The notes below the pieces were generated by a model that ran no database searches, was not told the origin of the DNA, and saw nothing but the letters and a program-made list of their open reading frames with translations. 64,000 nucleotides of DNA from Coralliovum pocilloporae. Lineage in GTDB: Bacteria; Pseudomonadota; Alphaproteobacteria; Rhizobiales; Cohaesibacteraceae. The position numbers and the translations under genes were made by a program. Below, piece by piece: positions 29,117 to 37,635 of this stretch. The stretch spans positions 2,019,501 through 2,083,500 of the forward strand of contig NZ_CP132542.1 of NCBI RefSeq assembly GCF_030845175.1. Reading direction: 5' to 3'. The stretch's first letter is position 1, and every line of letters starts with the position of its first letter.

Positions 29117-30031
29117 ATGGAGCGGAAGGACCGGATTGATCTGTTCGGTGGCACCGTGCTTGTGGTGTTTTCGGCCCTGCTCGGTCTCAATCAGGTCATG
29201 GTCAAACTGGTCAATGCTGGCCTGCAGCCGGTTTTTCAGGCCGGATTGAGATCGGTTTGTGCCTTCCTGCCCGTTCTTCTCTATGCGCTCTTCATGCGGA
29301 AGAGATTGTCCATATCAGATGGCAGCTTCTGGCCTGGGGTGCTGTGCGGGGTTTTCTTTGCTGGTGAGTTCATGCTGCTGTTTTCAGCGCTTGAGTTCAC
29401 CACTGTCTCCCGGGCCTCTGTTTTCTTTTACACCATGCCGTTCTGGGTTGCTCTTGTCGGGCATTTCATTATCCCGGGCGAACGTCTGACACCCTTGCGG
29501 CTTGGTGGTCTGGTTCTGGCTATTGTCGGGGTCGCCCTGGCTTTGTCGGGACGGTCCGGTACGTTGCCTGAAACCGTGATCATTGGTGACATCATGTGCC
29601 TTCTTGCGGCCTGCGGCTGGGCCGGGATTGCTCTGGTCGCACGAACCACAAGCCTCTCCAGATCATCGCCCGAGATGCAGTTGCTTTACCAGCTTGCTGT
29701 GTCTGCGGTCATTCTTGTACCGGCTTCCCTGTTTTTCGGTGACTGGATCAGGGATATGACGCCGGTTCTGGCCGGTATCTTTGCCTTTCAGGTTCTGGTG
29801 GTGGTCGGCGTCGGTTTTCTGACCTGGTTCTGGATCCTGTCGATCTATCCGGCCTCTGATATGGCGTCATTCAGCTTTCTGGCACCACTATTCGGCGTGT
29901 TGCTGGGCTGGCTTATTCTGGATGAAACCATCACGGGTGCCGTTGCACTTGCCCTGGTGCTGATCTGTTGTGGCATCGTGATGGTGAACTACAAGCCTCG
30001 TGTCAGACCTCCAGTGTCAGCAGATGCTTGA
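29117..30031 (+). CDS. EamA (DMT superfamily) transporter 2
   Basis: A 304-residue inner-membrane protein with ten hydrophobic segments in two EamA repeats, e.g. VFSALLGLNQVMVKLVNAGL in the first and SFSFLAPLFGVLLGWLILDE in the second. GGGAGGA lies just before ATG 29117, which is preferred to the upstream GTG at 29093. It sits between the oxygenase and the alcohol dehydrogenase, so it may move the compound those enzymes process. Confidence 0.85.
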   Translation: MERKDRIDLFGGTVLVVFSALLGLNQVMVKLVNAGLQPVFQAGLRSVCAFLPVLLYALFMRKRLSISDGSFWPGVLCGVFFAGEFMLLFSALEFTTVSRASVFFYTMPFWVALVGHFIIPGERLTPLRLGGLVLAIVGVALALSGRSGTLPETVIIGDIMCLLAACGWAGIALVARTTSLSRSSPEMQLLYQLAVSAVILVPASLFFGDWIRDMTPVLAGIFAFQVLVVVGVGFLTWFWILSIYPASDMASFSFLAPLFGVLLGWLILDETITGAVALALVLICCGIVMVNYKPRVRPPVSADA

Positions 30032-30097
30032 ACGGGGCATATAATGCCCAACATGGATTGAAGAATATCAGCGAAAAAACGCGGTCGGGAGAGATAA

Positions 30098-31189
30098 ATG
30101 GAACAGAAAGTGATGCATGGTGTGTATCTTACAGGCCATGGTGGCTTTGAGGCGTTGTCCTATCAGGATGATATCCCCATGCCGACACCGGCAAAGGGCG
30201 AGGTTCTGATCAAGGTCGGGGCTGCCGGAATCAACAATACCGATATCAACACCCGCATTGGCTGGTACTCGAAAAGCGTAACCGGTGATACCAATTCCGG
30301 TGGCGCGGGCGGGCTCGACAGCGCCGAAGATGATGATGCGAGCTGGTCTGGCGAGCCCCTGAAATTTCCGCGCATTCAGGGCGCTGATTGCTGTGGCACT
30401 GTTGTGGCAGTCGGCGAGGGGGTGGACCCGTCCCGCATCGGTGAGCGGGTTCTGGTCAGAACCATGCAGTCCTATGCAACGGAAACAGATCCGGTAGCCT
30501 GTATCACGCTCGGGTCGGAGCGCGATGGCGGGTTTGCACAGTATATGACGGCGGATTCCATCCATGCGCTGGCAATCAACAGTGACTGGTCCGATGTGGA
30601 GCTGGCTTCCATCCCGTGTGCGTATTCAACGGCGGAAGGCATGCTGCACCGGACTAATGTAGGGGCTGAAACCGTCCTGATCACGGGGGCGTCCGGCGGT
30701 GTGGGCTCTGCGGCCGTTCAGCTTGCCAAGCGTCGGGGGGCAACGGTTATTGCTGTTTCAGGCGCCGCCAAGGCGGATGAAGTGCGTGCGGCTGGTGCGG
30801 ATAGGGTCATTGACCGAGACGCGAACTATCTCGCCGAACTGGGCCCGGATTCCGTTGACGTGGTGGTTGACCTTGTGGCCGGTGATCGCTGGCCTTCCCT
30901 GTTGGATGTACTGCGCCGTGGCGGACGTTACACCACTGCTGGAGCCATTGCCGGGCCTATTGTCGAGCTGGACGTGAGGACGCTTTATCTGAAGGACCTG
31001 ACTTTCTACGGCTGCACCTATCAGGAAGATGCGGTCTTTGAAAATCTGGTCGGCTATATTGAACGCAACGAGATCAAGCCGCTTGTGGCCAAAAGCTATC
31101 CGCTGAAGGATATCGTTGAGGCTCAGACCGACTTTCTCTCAAAGAAACATACCGGCAAGCTGGTGCTTGTGCCGCCACAGGACGACTAG
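30098..31189 (+). CDS. Medium-chain alcohol dehydrogenase family protein
   Basis: A 363-residue MDR-superfamily oxidoreductase. The N-terminal GroES-like domain has KVGAAGINNTDINTRIG and PRIQGADCCGTVVAVGEGV, and the NAD(P)-binding domain has TGASGGVGSAAVQLAKRRGA (about 196-215). The zinc-ADH signature histidine is not evident, so it may be a zinc-independent member. It is 3 bp upstream of the enolase-superfamily gene, so the two are co-transcribed. Confidence 0.85.
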   Translation: MEQKVMHGVYLTGHGGFEALSYQDDIPMPTPAKGEVLIKVGAAGINNTDINTRIGWYSKSVTGDTNSGGAGGLDSAEDDDASWSGEPLKFPRIQGADCCGTVVAVGEGVDPSRIGERVLVRTMQSYATETDPVACITLGSERDGGFAQYMTADSIHALAINSDWSDVELASIPCAYSTAEGMLHRTNVGAETVLITGASGGVGSAAVQLAKRRGATVIAVSGAAKADEVRAAGADRVIDRDANYLAELGPDSVDVVVDLVAGDRWPSLLDVLRRGGRYTTAGAIAGPIVELDVRTLYLKDLTFYGCTYQEDAVFENLVGYIERNEIKPLVAKSYPLKDIVEAQTDFLSKKHTGKLVLVPPQDD

Positions 31190-31192
31190 ACA

Positions 31193-32314
31193 GTGAAGAT
31201 AGCCAGAATTGATGTATTCCAGCGTGACCTGCCTTATTCAGGAGGCGTGTATCTTCTCTCTGGTGGCCGGACCTATGAGAGTTTTGATGCCACCTTCGTT
31301 CGGGTGACCACTGATACGGGGCTTGAAGGGTGGGGTGAATCCACGCCCTTCGGTTCCACCTATGTCGCGGCTCATGCCAGAGGTGTCCGTGCCGGTCTGG
31401 AGGAAATTGCTCCTGGGCTGCTCGGCCTTGATCCACGCCATGTGGACAGGGTGAATGACCGGATGGACGAGCTTCTGATTGGTCATGCCCATGTAAAAAC
31501 TCCGGTGGATGTGGCCTGTTGGGATGTGTTTGGTAAATCAGTCGGTATGCCGGTCTGTGACCTTCTCGGAGGCCGCACCCGGAATCGGATGCCGATTATC
31601 TCATCCATCTATGCGGGCGATCCGGAGGATATGCGGGCGCGGGTTGCCGATCATCGAGCGCGCGGCTATCTGGGACATTCTGTCAAAGTTGGTGCGCTTG
31701 AACGGGAGGGTGGTCCTGCGCTGGACGCTGAGCGAATCAAGGCTTCTCTGGCAGACGCCGTGCCGGGAGAATATTTCATTGTCGATGCCAATGGTGGCCT
31801 GACGGTTGAGCATGCCATGCGCATGTTGCGTCTCCTGCCGCAGGGGCTGGATTTTGTGCTTGAAGCGCCCTGCGCCACCTGGCGGGAACACCTGGCCCTG
31901 CGCAAGCGGACTGATTGCCCGATCATCTTTGATGAATTGGCCGATGGCGATGCGGCGGTTGCCAACATTGTCGGGCTGGATGCGGGCGAGGGGATCGGTC
32001 TCAAGATCTCCAAGAATGGTGGCCTCACACGCGGGCGACGACAGCGGGATATCTGCCTGGCTTCTGGTCTGACAGTCAGTGTGCAGGATACTGTGGGCTC
32101 GACAATTGCCTTTGCGGGCATTGTTCATCTGGGGCAGTCAATCCCGGAACGCTCTCTGCGCTGCGTGCTTGATTGCCGGGATATGGTGACAGTGACAACA
32201 GCCGCCTTTGACTGTCCGGTCGAGAATGGTGGTGTTGTCGCTCCCGACGCGCCAGGGCTCGGTATTAAACCGGATATGGATGTTCTCGGTGAGCCTGTTC
32301 TGACCTTTTGTTAA
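31193..32314 (+). CDS. Enolase-superfamily enzyme, probable cis-3-hydroxy-L-proline dehydratase
   Basis: A 373-residue member of the mandelate racemase/muconate lactonizing group. The active-site layout is visible: K165 in GHSVKVG, metal ligands D198 (VDAN), E224 (LEAP) and D247 (FDEL), and K271 in GLKISKNGG, giving Lys on each side of the barrel. The N-terminal stretch DLPYSGGVYLLSGGRTYESF and the segment WGESTPFGSTYVAAHARGVR strongly recall cis-3-hydroxy-L-proline dehydratases of marine alphaproteobacteria. The superfamily call is secure; the exact substrate is inferred from that resemblance. It is convergent with a GlxA-type regulator. Confidence 0.75.
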   Translation: MKIARIDVFQRDLPYSGGVYLLSGGRTYESFDATFVRVTTDTGLEGWGESTPFGSTYVAAHARGVRAGLEEIAPGLLGLDPRHVDRVNDRMDELLIGHAHVKTPVDVACWDVFGKSVGMPVCDLLGGRTRNRMPIISSIYAGDPEDMRARVADHRARGYLGHSVKVGALEREGGPALDAERIKASLADAVPGEYFIVDANGGLTVEHAMRMLRLLPQGLDFVLEAPCATWREHLALRKRTDCPIIFDELADGDAAVANIVGLDAGEGIGLKISKNGGLTRGRRQRDICLASGLTVSVQDTVGSTIAFAGIVHLGQSIPERSLRCVLDCRDMVTVTTAAFDCPVENGGVVAPDAPGLGIKPDMDVLGEPVLTFC

Positions 32315-32337
32315 AGGCCGGGGCTGAACAGTTAGGT

Positions 32338-33351
32338 CTATCCCAGATCCAGAATGCCCCGTCCGTGCCTGCGGGCCTCGGACGGGGTAATGCCATACTG
32401 GTCCTTGTAGCATTTGGAAAAATGTGACGGGGACGAAAAGCCACAGGACAGGCAGATCTCCGAGATTGAAATACGTGATTTCAGAATCAGGTCACGGGCG
32501 CGCGCCAGCCGCAGTTCCAGATAATACCGGTTGGGCGTCTGGTTGACATAAGTCTTGAACAGCCGCTCAAGCTGGCGCAGGGACACGCCAACGGCTTCTG
32601 CAATATCCTCGCACTGCACCACATCCTCAAGCCGGGTTTCCATAATCTCGATGGCTTTGATCAGTTTGGCATTCGCCACATTCAGGCGCTCTCCAACCCC
32701 GGCACGTTGGGGTTCTGAGGGAGAACGTCCGCCGCGATAGATGGCAATATCAGCAATGGCTGTTGCCACCTGCGGGCCAAGCAGGCTGGTCGCATAGTCG
32801 AGCATCAGCTCGAAGGGGGCCGTGCCGCCGGAACAGGTGCAGATCGTCTTGTCGAACAGATAGATCTGGTCAAGAACCTCGATATCGGGGAACTGTTCTT
32901 CCATCAGCGGACGGTATTCCCAGTGAATGGTACATTGCCGATTGTTCAGAAGCCCGGCGCGCGCCAGAATATAGGCCCCTGTACAGATGCCGATGATCGT
33001 ATGGCCATGCCGATGCAGCGTGTTGATGCCGGAGAGAAAACCTGAAGTCAGAGTCTGATGTTCGACACCATCACCGGCACAGATGAGCACCAGTCCCTTG
33101 TCACCGATTGCGCTGAATGGCTGCACGTCGTGGATCATAAGGCCGTTACTGGCTTCGACTGGTGAGCCGTCAGGTGAATAGAACTGCCAGCGGAAGACCT
33201 CCCGGCCGACGCTCTTGTTGGCCATGCGCAGAGCATCCACAGCCATGCCGAATGCGACCAGTGAAAACTGGTTCACCAGAACAAAATGCACATGGTGCAA
33301 CTGAGGAGGTTCTGTGGGGGTGGAGTCCGCGTGTGTCATACGGCCATTCAT
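32338..33351 (-). CDS. GlxA family AraC-type transcriptional regulator
   Basis: A 337-residue regulator with an N-terminal DJ-1/PfpI-like domain (about residues 15-185; HFVLVNQFSLVAFGMAVDAL and ICTGAYILARAGLLNNRQCT) and a C-terminal AraC HTH pair (about 230-330; ISISEICLSCGFSSPSHFSK). Relatives such as GbdR control catabolism of quaternary amines and amino-acid derivatives. Placed tail to tail with the dehydratase gene, it is a plausible regulator of the cluster at 28.0-32.3 kb. The start is taken as ATG 33351; ATG 33339 is an alternative. Confidence 0.85.
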   Translation of the reverse strand: MNGRMTHADSTPTEPPQLHHVHFVLVNQFSLVAFGMAVDALRMANKSVGREVFRWQFYSPDGSPVEASNGLMIHDVQPFSAIGDKGLVLICAGDGVEHQTLTSGFLSGINTLHRHGHTIIGICTGAYILARAGLLNNRQCTIHWEYRPLMEEQFPDIEVLDQIYLFDKTICTCSGGTAPFELMLDYATSLLGPQVATAIADIAIYRGGRSPSEPQRAGVGERLNVANAKLIKAIEIMETRLEDVVQCEDIAEAVGVSLRQLERLFKTYVNQTPNRYYLELRLARARDLILKSRISISEICLSCGFSSPSHFSKCYKDQYGITPSEARRHGRGILDLG

Positions 33352-33460
33352 TCCGTATTTATTCCGCCTTCGCAAGTGGCACGTCTTGACGATATGGAAA
33401 ACTTCTGTCACGCCTTCGACAGTGACATTCATCGATATCCATCCGGACTCTGAGGCATCT

Positions 33461-34447
33461 ATGTCGAGCGCACGGCATGCGTTTTCCGTAATTCGATCTC
33501 TTGACGCGTTTCCTGCACATCTGCGGGGCGGAGTGGTGGCTATCGGCAATTTCGATGGTGTCCATCGGGGACATCAGGCGGTTCTGGAAGAAGCCAAGGC
33601 GCTGGCCAGGGCTGGCAATGTGCCGGCGATCATGATGACCTTTGATCCGCATCCAAGAACAGTGTTTCGCCCCGACAACCCGGTTTTCCGACTGACGGAT
33701 GAGGCCGGAAAAGCCCGGCTTGCCGAAGCTCTGGGGCTTGATGGTATTCTGAGTTTGCAGTTCACGCGCTCCTTTGCTGACCAGAGTGCGGATTCCTTTA
33801 TCGAGACCATCCTCATTAAGACGCTCGGCGTTCGCCATGTGGTGACGGGATATGATTTCCATTTTGGTCACAAGCGTCAGGGGACCCCGGACTATCTCAA
33901 GGAAAAGGCGTCCGAACACGGCTTTGGTGTGCTGATCGTCGATATGAAATCCGATCGCAGCGGTGATGCTGTCTCATCATCCCGTATCCGTGCGGCCCTG
34001 AAGGACGGGGATATAGCCGGGGCCAATCGCCTGCTCGGTTACAGTTATTTCGTCGAAGGTCCGATTATCCATGGTGAAAAGCGCGGGCGCAATCTGGGGT
34101 TCCCGACGGCGAACATGGCACTGGCCGAAAACAGTGAACTCCGGTGCGGCGTCTATGCCGTGACCATGACACGGGCTGACGGAACAGAATTTCACGGTGC
34201 CGCCAGTTTTGGCCGACGCCCCACATTCGACAATGGTGCGCCGCTGCTTGAAACCCATGTCTTCGATTTCTCTGAAAGCCTTTATGACGAAGTGGTCAGG
34301 ATTGCTTTCCATGGCTGGCTCAGAGGTGAGGAGAAATTCGCCTCCGTTGATGATCTGGTCGCACAGATGAAAGACGATTGCGAGAAAGCCCGGGTCCTGC
34401 TGTCACAGCGGGACATTCAACCTCTGGACCGGGTGCTGGCGGGATGA
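33461..34447 (+). CDS. ribF: Bifunctional riboflavin kinase / FAD synthetase
   Basis: A 328-residue enzyme converting riboflavin to FMN and FAD. The N-terminal adenylyltransferase has IGNFDGVHRGHQAVL (about 26-40) and VTGYDFHFGHKRQG; the C-terminal flavokinase domain has GEKRGRNLGFPTANM (about 206-220). ATG 33461 has GAGG nine bases upstream and begins the conserved part, so the earlier in-frame codons are dismissed. It overlaps the next gene by 4 bp (ATGA). In many alphaproteobacteria ribF precedes ileS; here it does not. Confidence 0.94.
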   Translation: MSSARHAFSVIRSLDAFPAHLRGGVVAIGNFDGVHRGHQAVLEEAKALARAGNVPAIMMTFDPHPRTVFRPDNPVFRLTDEAGKARLAEALGLDGILSLQFTRSFADQSADSFIETILIKTLGVRHVVTGYDFHFGHKRQGTPDYLKEKASEHGFGVLIVDMKSDRSGDAVSSSRIRAALKDGDIAGANRLLGYSYFVEGPIIHGEKRGRNLGFPTANMALAENSELRCGVYAVTMTRADGTEFHGAASFGRRPTFDNGAPLLETHVFDFSESLYDEVVRIAFHGWLRGEEKFASVDDLVAQMKDDCEKARVLLSQRDIQPLDRVLAG

Positions 34448-35385
34448 GCGCCCCGGATCAGACTGCCTCGTCAAATCCCATGGTCGGCATCGGGCTGATG
34501 GCCGCGGCCATGGCTGTTATTCCTCTGATGGATGTTTTCGCCAAGCTGCTCAGCAGTGATCATGGTGCGATCCAGATTGGCCTGGGGCGCTTTATTGGTC
34601 AGGCTGTCATGGCACTGGTCGTTATGGCACTGCTGCGGCAGAAAACAGCCTGGCTGCCGACACGGCTTTCGCTGCATTTCTGGCGCGGAGCCCTGCTGGC
34701 GATAGCAACCCTGTTTTTCTTTGCAGCCCTGAAAACAATGCCGATTGCCAATGCGCTGGCGATTTTCTTTGTGGAACCGATGATTCTGACGGCACTGTCG
34801 GCTGTTCTGCTGAAAGAGCAGGTTGGTCCTCGACGCGTGATCGCGGTGGTCGTCGGTTTCGGTGGTGCTCTGCTGGTGATTAAGCCAAGCTGGTCTGTTT
34901 TCGGTCCAGCGGCCCTGTTGCCGCTTGTTACAGCGACAGCATTTGCGGGTTATCTGCTGCTGACCCGGATTCTGAGCGGTACTGGAAATGTCTGGTCCCA
35001 GCATCTTGCTACCGGGTTGTCAGGCTCATTGATCCTGGGTCTGGCTTTGATCGTAGCGACGGTCTTCGGGTTCGAAGAGGTGGCCGCAAAGGCAATCTCG
35101 TCCACACAATGGGCTTACTATATCGGCCTTGCTCTCGTCGGGGCTGGCGCGCATTCCCTTATCGTGCTTGCCTTCGCAAGGGCTCCAGCTGCAACACTCG
35201 CACCGCTGACCTATCTTGAAATCGTCTCGGCAACGGTCCTTGGTTATCTGGTCTTCGCAGATTTTCCTGACGCACTGACCTGGCTTGGTATTGTCATCAT
35301 TGTCGGCAGCGGGCTTTACATCATGCACCGTGAGCGTATTCGGCAAAGCCCGATTGCAGGTCGCAGGCGTCCGGTCAAGCGATAG
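34444..35385 (+). CDS. EamA (DMT superfamily) transporter 3
   Basis: A 313-residue inner-membrane protein with two EamA repeats (e.g. LKTMPIANALAIFFVEPMIL in the first and HSLIVLAFARAPAATLAPLT in the second). Its ATG overlaps the ribF stop, so it is translationally coupled to flavin-cofactor synthesis. Whether it carries a flavin or a precursor is an open inference from this coupling. Confidence 0.85.
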   Translation: MSAPDQTASSNPMVGIGLMAAAMAVIPLMDVFAKLLSSDHGAIQIGLGRFIGQAVMALVVMALLRQKTAWLPTRLSLHFWRGALLAIATLFFFAALKTMPIANALAIFFVEPMILTALSAVLLKEQVGPRRVIAVVVGFGGALLVIKPSWSVFGPAALLPLVTATAFAGYLLLTRILSGTGNVWSQHLATGLSGSLILGLALIVATVFGFEEVAAKAISSTQWAYYIGLALVGAGAHSLIVLAFARAPAATLAPLTYLEIVSATVLGYLVFADFPDALTWLGIVIIVGSGLYIMHRERIRQSPIAGRRRPVKR

Positions 35386-35398
35386 GCCGAGATGTATC

Positions 35399-35824
35399 TT
35401 AAGCCTCCGGTCGGCGTGGGACAGAGACAATCGCCTCGCCATCAAGAACCAGTCTGTCACCCACATAGGTTTCGCATTTGAGGAAAATCCGTCGGCCCTT
35501 GTCCTGCTTTTCCACAACTTCGACCCGTGCCAGCAGTTCATCACCCAGATAAACCGGCGCACGGAAGTGCAGAGTCTGATCCAGATAAACCGCGCCAGGG
35601 CCGGGCATCTTGGTTCCGATAATAGTTGAATACAGGCTGGCCGACAGAAAACCATGGGCTATGCGTTTCTTGAAAATTGTCTCTGCTGCATAGTCGTCAT
35701 CAAAATGCACCGGGTTCATGTCACCGGACAGCTCACCGAAACTCTGCACATCTTCATCTGTAACAAGCTTGGTGACTTCATCGTGCATACCAGGCTGCAG
35801 ATCTTCATAATAATGCGGCTGCAT
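35399..35824 (-). CDS. MaoC-like hot-dog dehydratase
   Basis: A 141-residue single hot-dog-domain protein of the MaoC/(R)-specific enoyl-CoA hydratase type. The hydratase motif with its catalytic Asp and His appears in FGELSGDMNPVHFDDDYA and the following IAHGFLSASLYSTIIGTKMP. ATG 35824 with GGGAGA upstream is preferred over the in-frame ATG at 35911. It may link beta-oxidation to hydroxyacyl-CoA formation; no PHA synthase is in the window. It is convergent with the EamA gene. Confidence 0.85.
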   Translation of the reverse strand: MQPHYYEDLQPGMHDEVTKLVTDEDVQSFGELSGDMNPVHFDDDYAAETIFKKRIAHGFLSASLYSTIIGTKMPGPGAVYLDQTLHFRAPVYLGDELLARVEVVEKQDKGRRIFLKCETYVGDRLVLDGEAIVSVPRRPEA

Positions 35825-36171
35825 GGCCGTTTCTCCCAAGTGACCAATCCCCGGAATAGCCCGGATTTTCGCCGAGCTTATGGGCGCTCTTGAGGCCCGC
35901 CAATGGGTCATTTGGATAAGAGTAATTCGGATAATACGACTACAGAAAAAATATGGTTTCCAAAGCTTTACTAATTGGTTTCATAGAAAATTAACGAGGA
36001 TTCCAAGTAACGGGTACCCAAGTTAACCTCCTTTTTAAGACCTCGCGTTAGATTGGCTGTAGGAAACGGGGAGGTCGGCGATAAGCCACCTGTTCTCCTG
36101 GAGCGCGTAAAGCGCGAGGCGTAAATGGCCCCTTTGGGGTTGGGGTAGCTGAAAGTGTATGGAGTAAACTG

Positions 36172-36555
36172 ATGGCCCTTGATATGAACATGCCGGTCTT
36201 GGTGGTGGATGACTACAAGACCATGATCCGTATCATCAAAAACCTGCTGAAGCAGCTTGGTTTTTCTGATGTGGACGATGCCGCAGACGGAACCGAAGCG
36301 TTCCAGAAGATGAAAGACCGTAAATATGGTCTGGTCATCTCTGACTGGAACATGGAGCCGATGACTGGCTATGAGCTTCTGAAACATGTCCGTTCCGATG
36401 AGCACCTGAACAAGACACCGTTCATCATGGTGACCGCGGAATCCAAGACGGAAAACGTGATCGCTGCCAAGAAGGCAGGCGTGAACAACTATATCGTTAA
36501 GCCGTTCAACGCCCAGACGCTGAAAGCGAAGATCGACGCGGTCTTCGGCGAATAA
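36172..36555 (+). CDS. cheY: CheY-type response regulator
   Basis: A 127-residue single-domain receiver. The acidic pocket D13/D14, phospho-acceptor D58 (VISDWNMEP), T88 (MVTAE) and K110 (IVKPF) are all present. The sequence NMEPMTGYELLKHVRSDEHL and the adjacent CheZ gene indicate a flagellar-motor-binding CheY. No cheA, cheB or cheR genes are in the window, so the kinase lies elsewhere. It is preceded by a long gap (35825-36171) with a GC-rich hairpin region but no other gene. Confidence 0.9.
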   Translation: MALDMNMPVLVVDDYKTMIRIIKNLLKQLGFSDVDDAADGTEAFQKMKDRKYGLVISDWNMEPMTGYELLKHVRSDEHLNKTPFIMVTAESKTENVIAAKKAGVNNYIVKPFNAQTLKAKIDAVFGE

Positions 36556-36697
36556 GCGTCTTCTCCGGCCATCAAGGCGGCCAGATTGGCCGCCTAACGG
36601 CGGGATACGGATTTCAGGTTGCGTGTGGGGATACGCGCCGGAAAAACGGGGAATAAAAAGGGCGGCAACAAAGAATTGCAGCCCAATGGGGAATGTC

Positions 36698-37387
36698 ATG
36701 TCTCATTATATCTCTACGGAGAATGTCGACAGCATCGTATCCTTTCTCGAAAGGGATCGTGCGGGTGATGTCTCTCTCAATGATGTCATTCAACTCGCCG
36801 AAGTGATGGCAGGATCGCTTCATTCCTATTTTGAATCGCTGGATATCTCTCTCTACGAAGAGTTCAAGGGTATTGCTGACGAGATTTCCGTTATGAAGAC
36901 GGAAGTGGCAAACCTGAGGCCGTCGGACATGCGGGAGAACCGGATTCCGGAAGCCGGGCGCGAACTTGATGCGGTTGTCAATGCCACTGAGCAGGCAACA
37001 GAAACCATCATGGCCGCAGCCGAAGACATCATGGCGACAGAGGCAACGGATCTCGAGAGCTACCAGGCTCATGTCAATGACAAGATGATCGAGGTCTTTG
37101 AAGCCTGCAGTTTCCAGGACATCACCGGGCAGCGTATTTCCAAAGTGGTTGAGACCATCAATCACATTGATGAGCGGATCTCCAACTTCATCGACCGCCT
37201 CAAGGTGGCAGAAGTTGCTGATGCGGAGGTTGAGGAAACCGAAGAGGAACGCCGCCGCCGCGAGTTGATCTTGCACGGTCCGCAGCATGCGGGCGAAGGG
37301 GTTGCGCAAGATGATGTTGATCAGCTTTTTGATGCGGTCGAGGCTGACGGTGTCGATCAGGACGAGATTGACAAACTCTTCGGCTGA
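36698..37387 (+). CDS. cheZ: CheZ-like CheY-P phosphatase
   Basis: A 229-residue helical protein of the CheZ family, which removes the phosphate of CheY-P. The signature CSFQDITGQRISKVVETI is at about residues 137-154, with the catalytic-type Gln 145 in DITGQ and the acidic Asp 141. The C-terminus DVDQLFDAVEADGVDQDEID ending in DKLFG resembles the CheY-binding tail. GGGGA lies upstream of ATG 36698, which I prefer to the earlier in-frame codons. It follows cheY by 142 bp. Confidence 0.85.
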   Translation: MSHYISTENVDSIVSFLERDRAGDVSLNDVIQLAEVMAGSLHSYFESLDISLYEEFKGIADEISVMKTEVANLRPSDMRENRIPEAGRELDAVVNATEQATETIMAAAEDIMATEATDLESYQAHVNDKMIEVFEACSFQDITGQRISKVVETINHIDERISNFIDRLKVAEVADAEVEETEEERRRRELILHGPQHAGEGVAQDDVDQLFDAVEADGVDQDEIDKLFG

Positions 37388-37411
37388 TATCCGCTGACAC
37401 AATTTCAGTTT

Positions 37412-37446
37412 GAACCCGCCCGAGGCTTTACCGCCCGGGCGGGTTC
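37412..37446 (+). terminator. Hairpin after cheZ
   Basis: GAACCCGCCCG (37412-37422) pairs perfectly with CGGGCGGGTTC (37436-37446), 11 bp, around a 13-base loop. No T-tract follows, so it may act with Rho or stabilise the cheYZ transcript. Confidence 0.55.
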
Positions 37447-37635
37447 CTGCTTTGGGATCTCAGTTTTTGGCTCAAATTGGGCGTAATTGGTTTGAAATGT
37501 GGTGGCCGAGGGTGCGTTTCCGGATGTATGTGCGATTTTACCCAAATTATTGAGGTAATATCGCGGAATGCCCTTGTTTTGGACTTATACCGTTTCTAAA
37601 AGCCGTGGAGAGGATCCGGTGAAGAGGGGCGGTTG

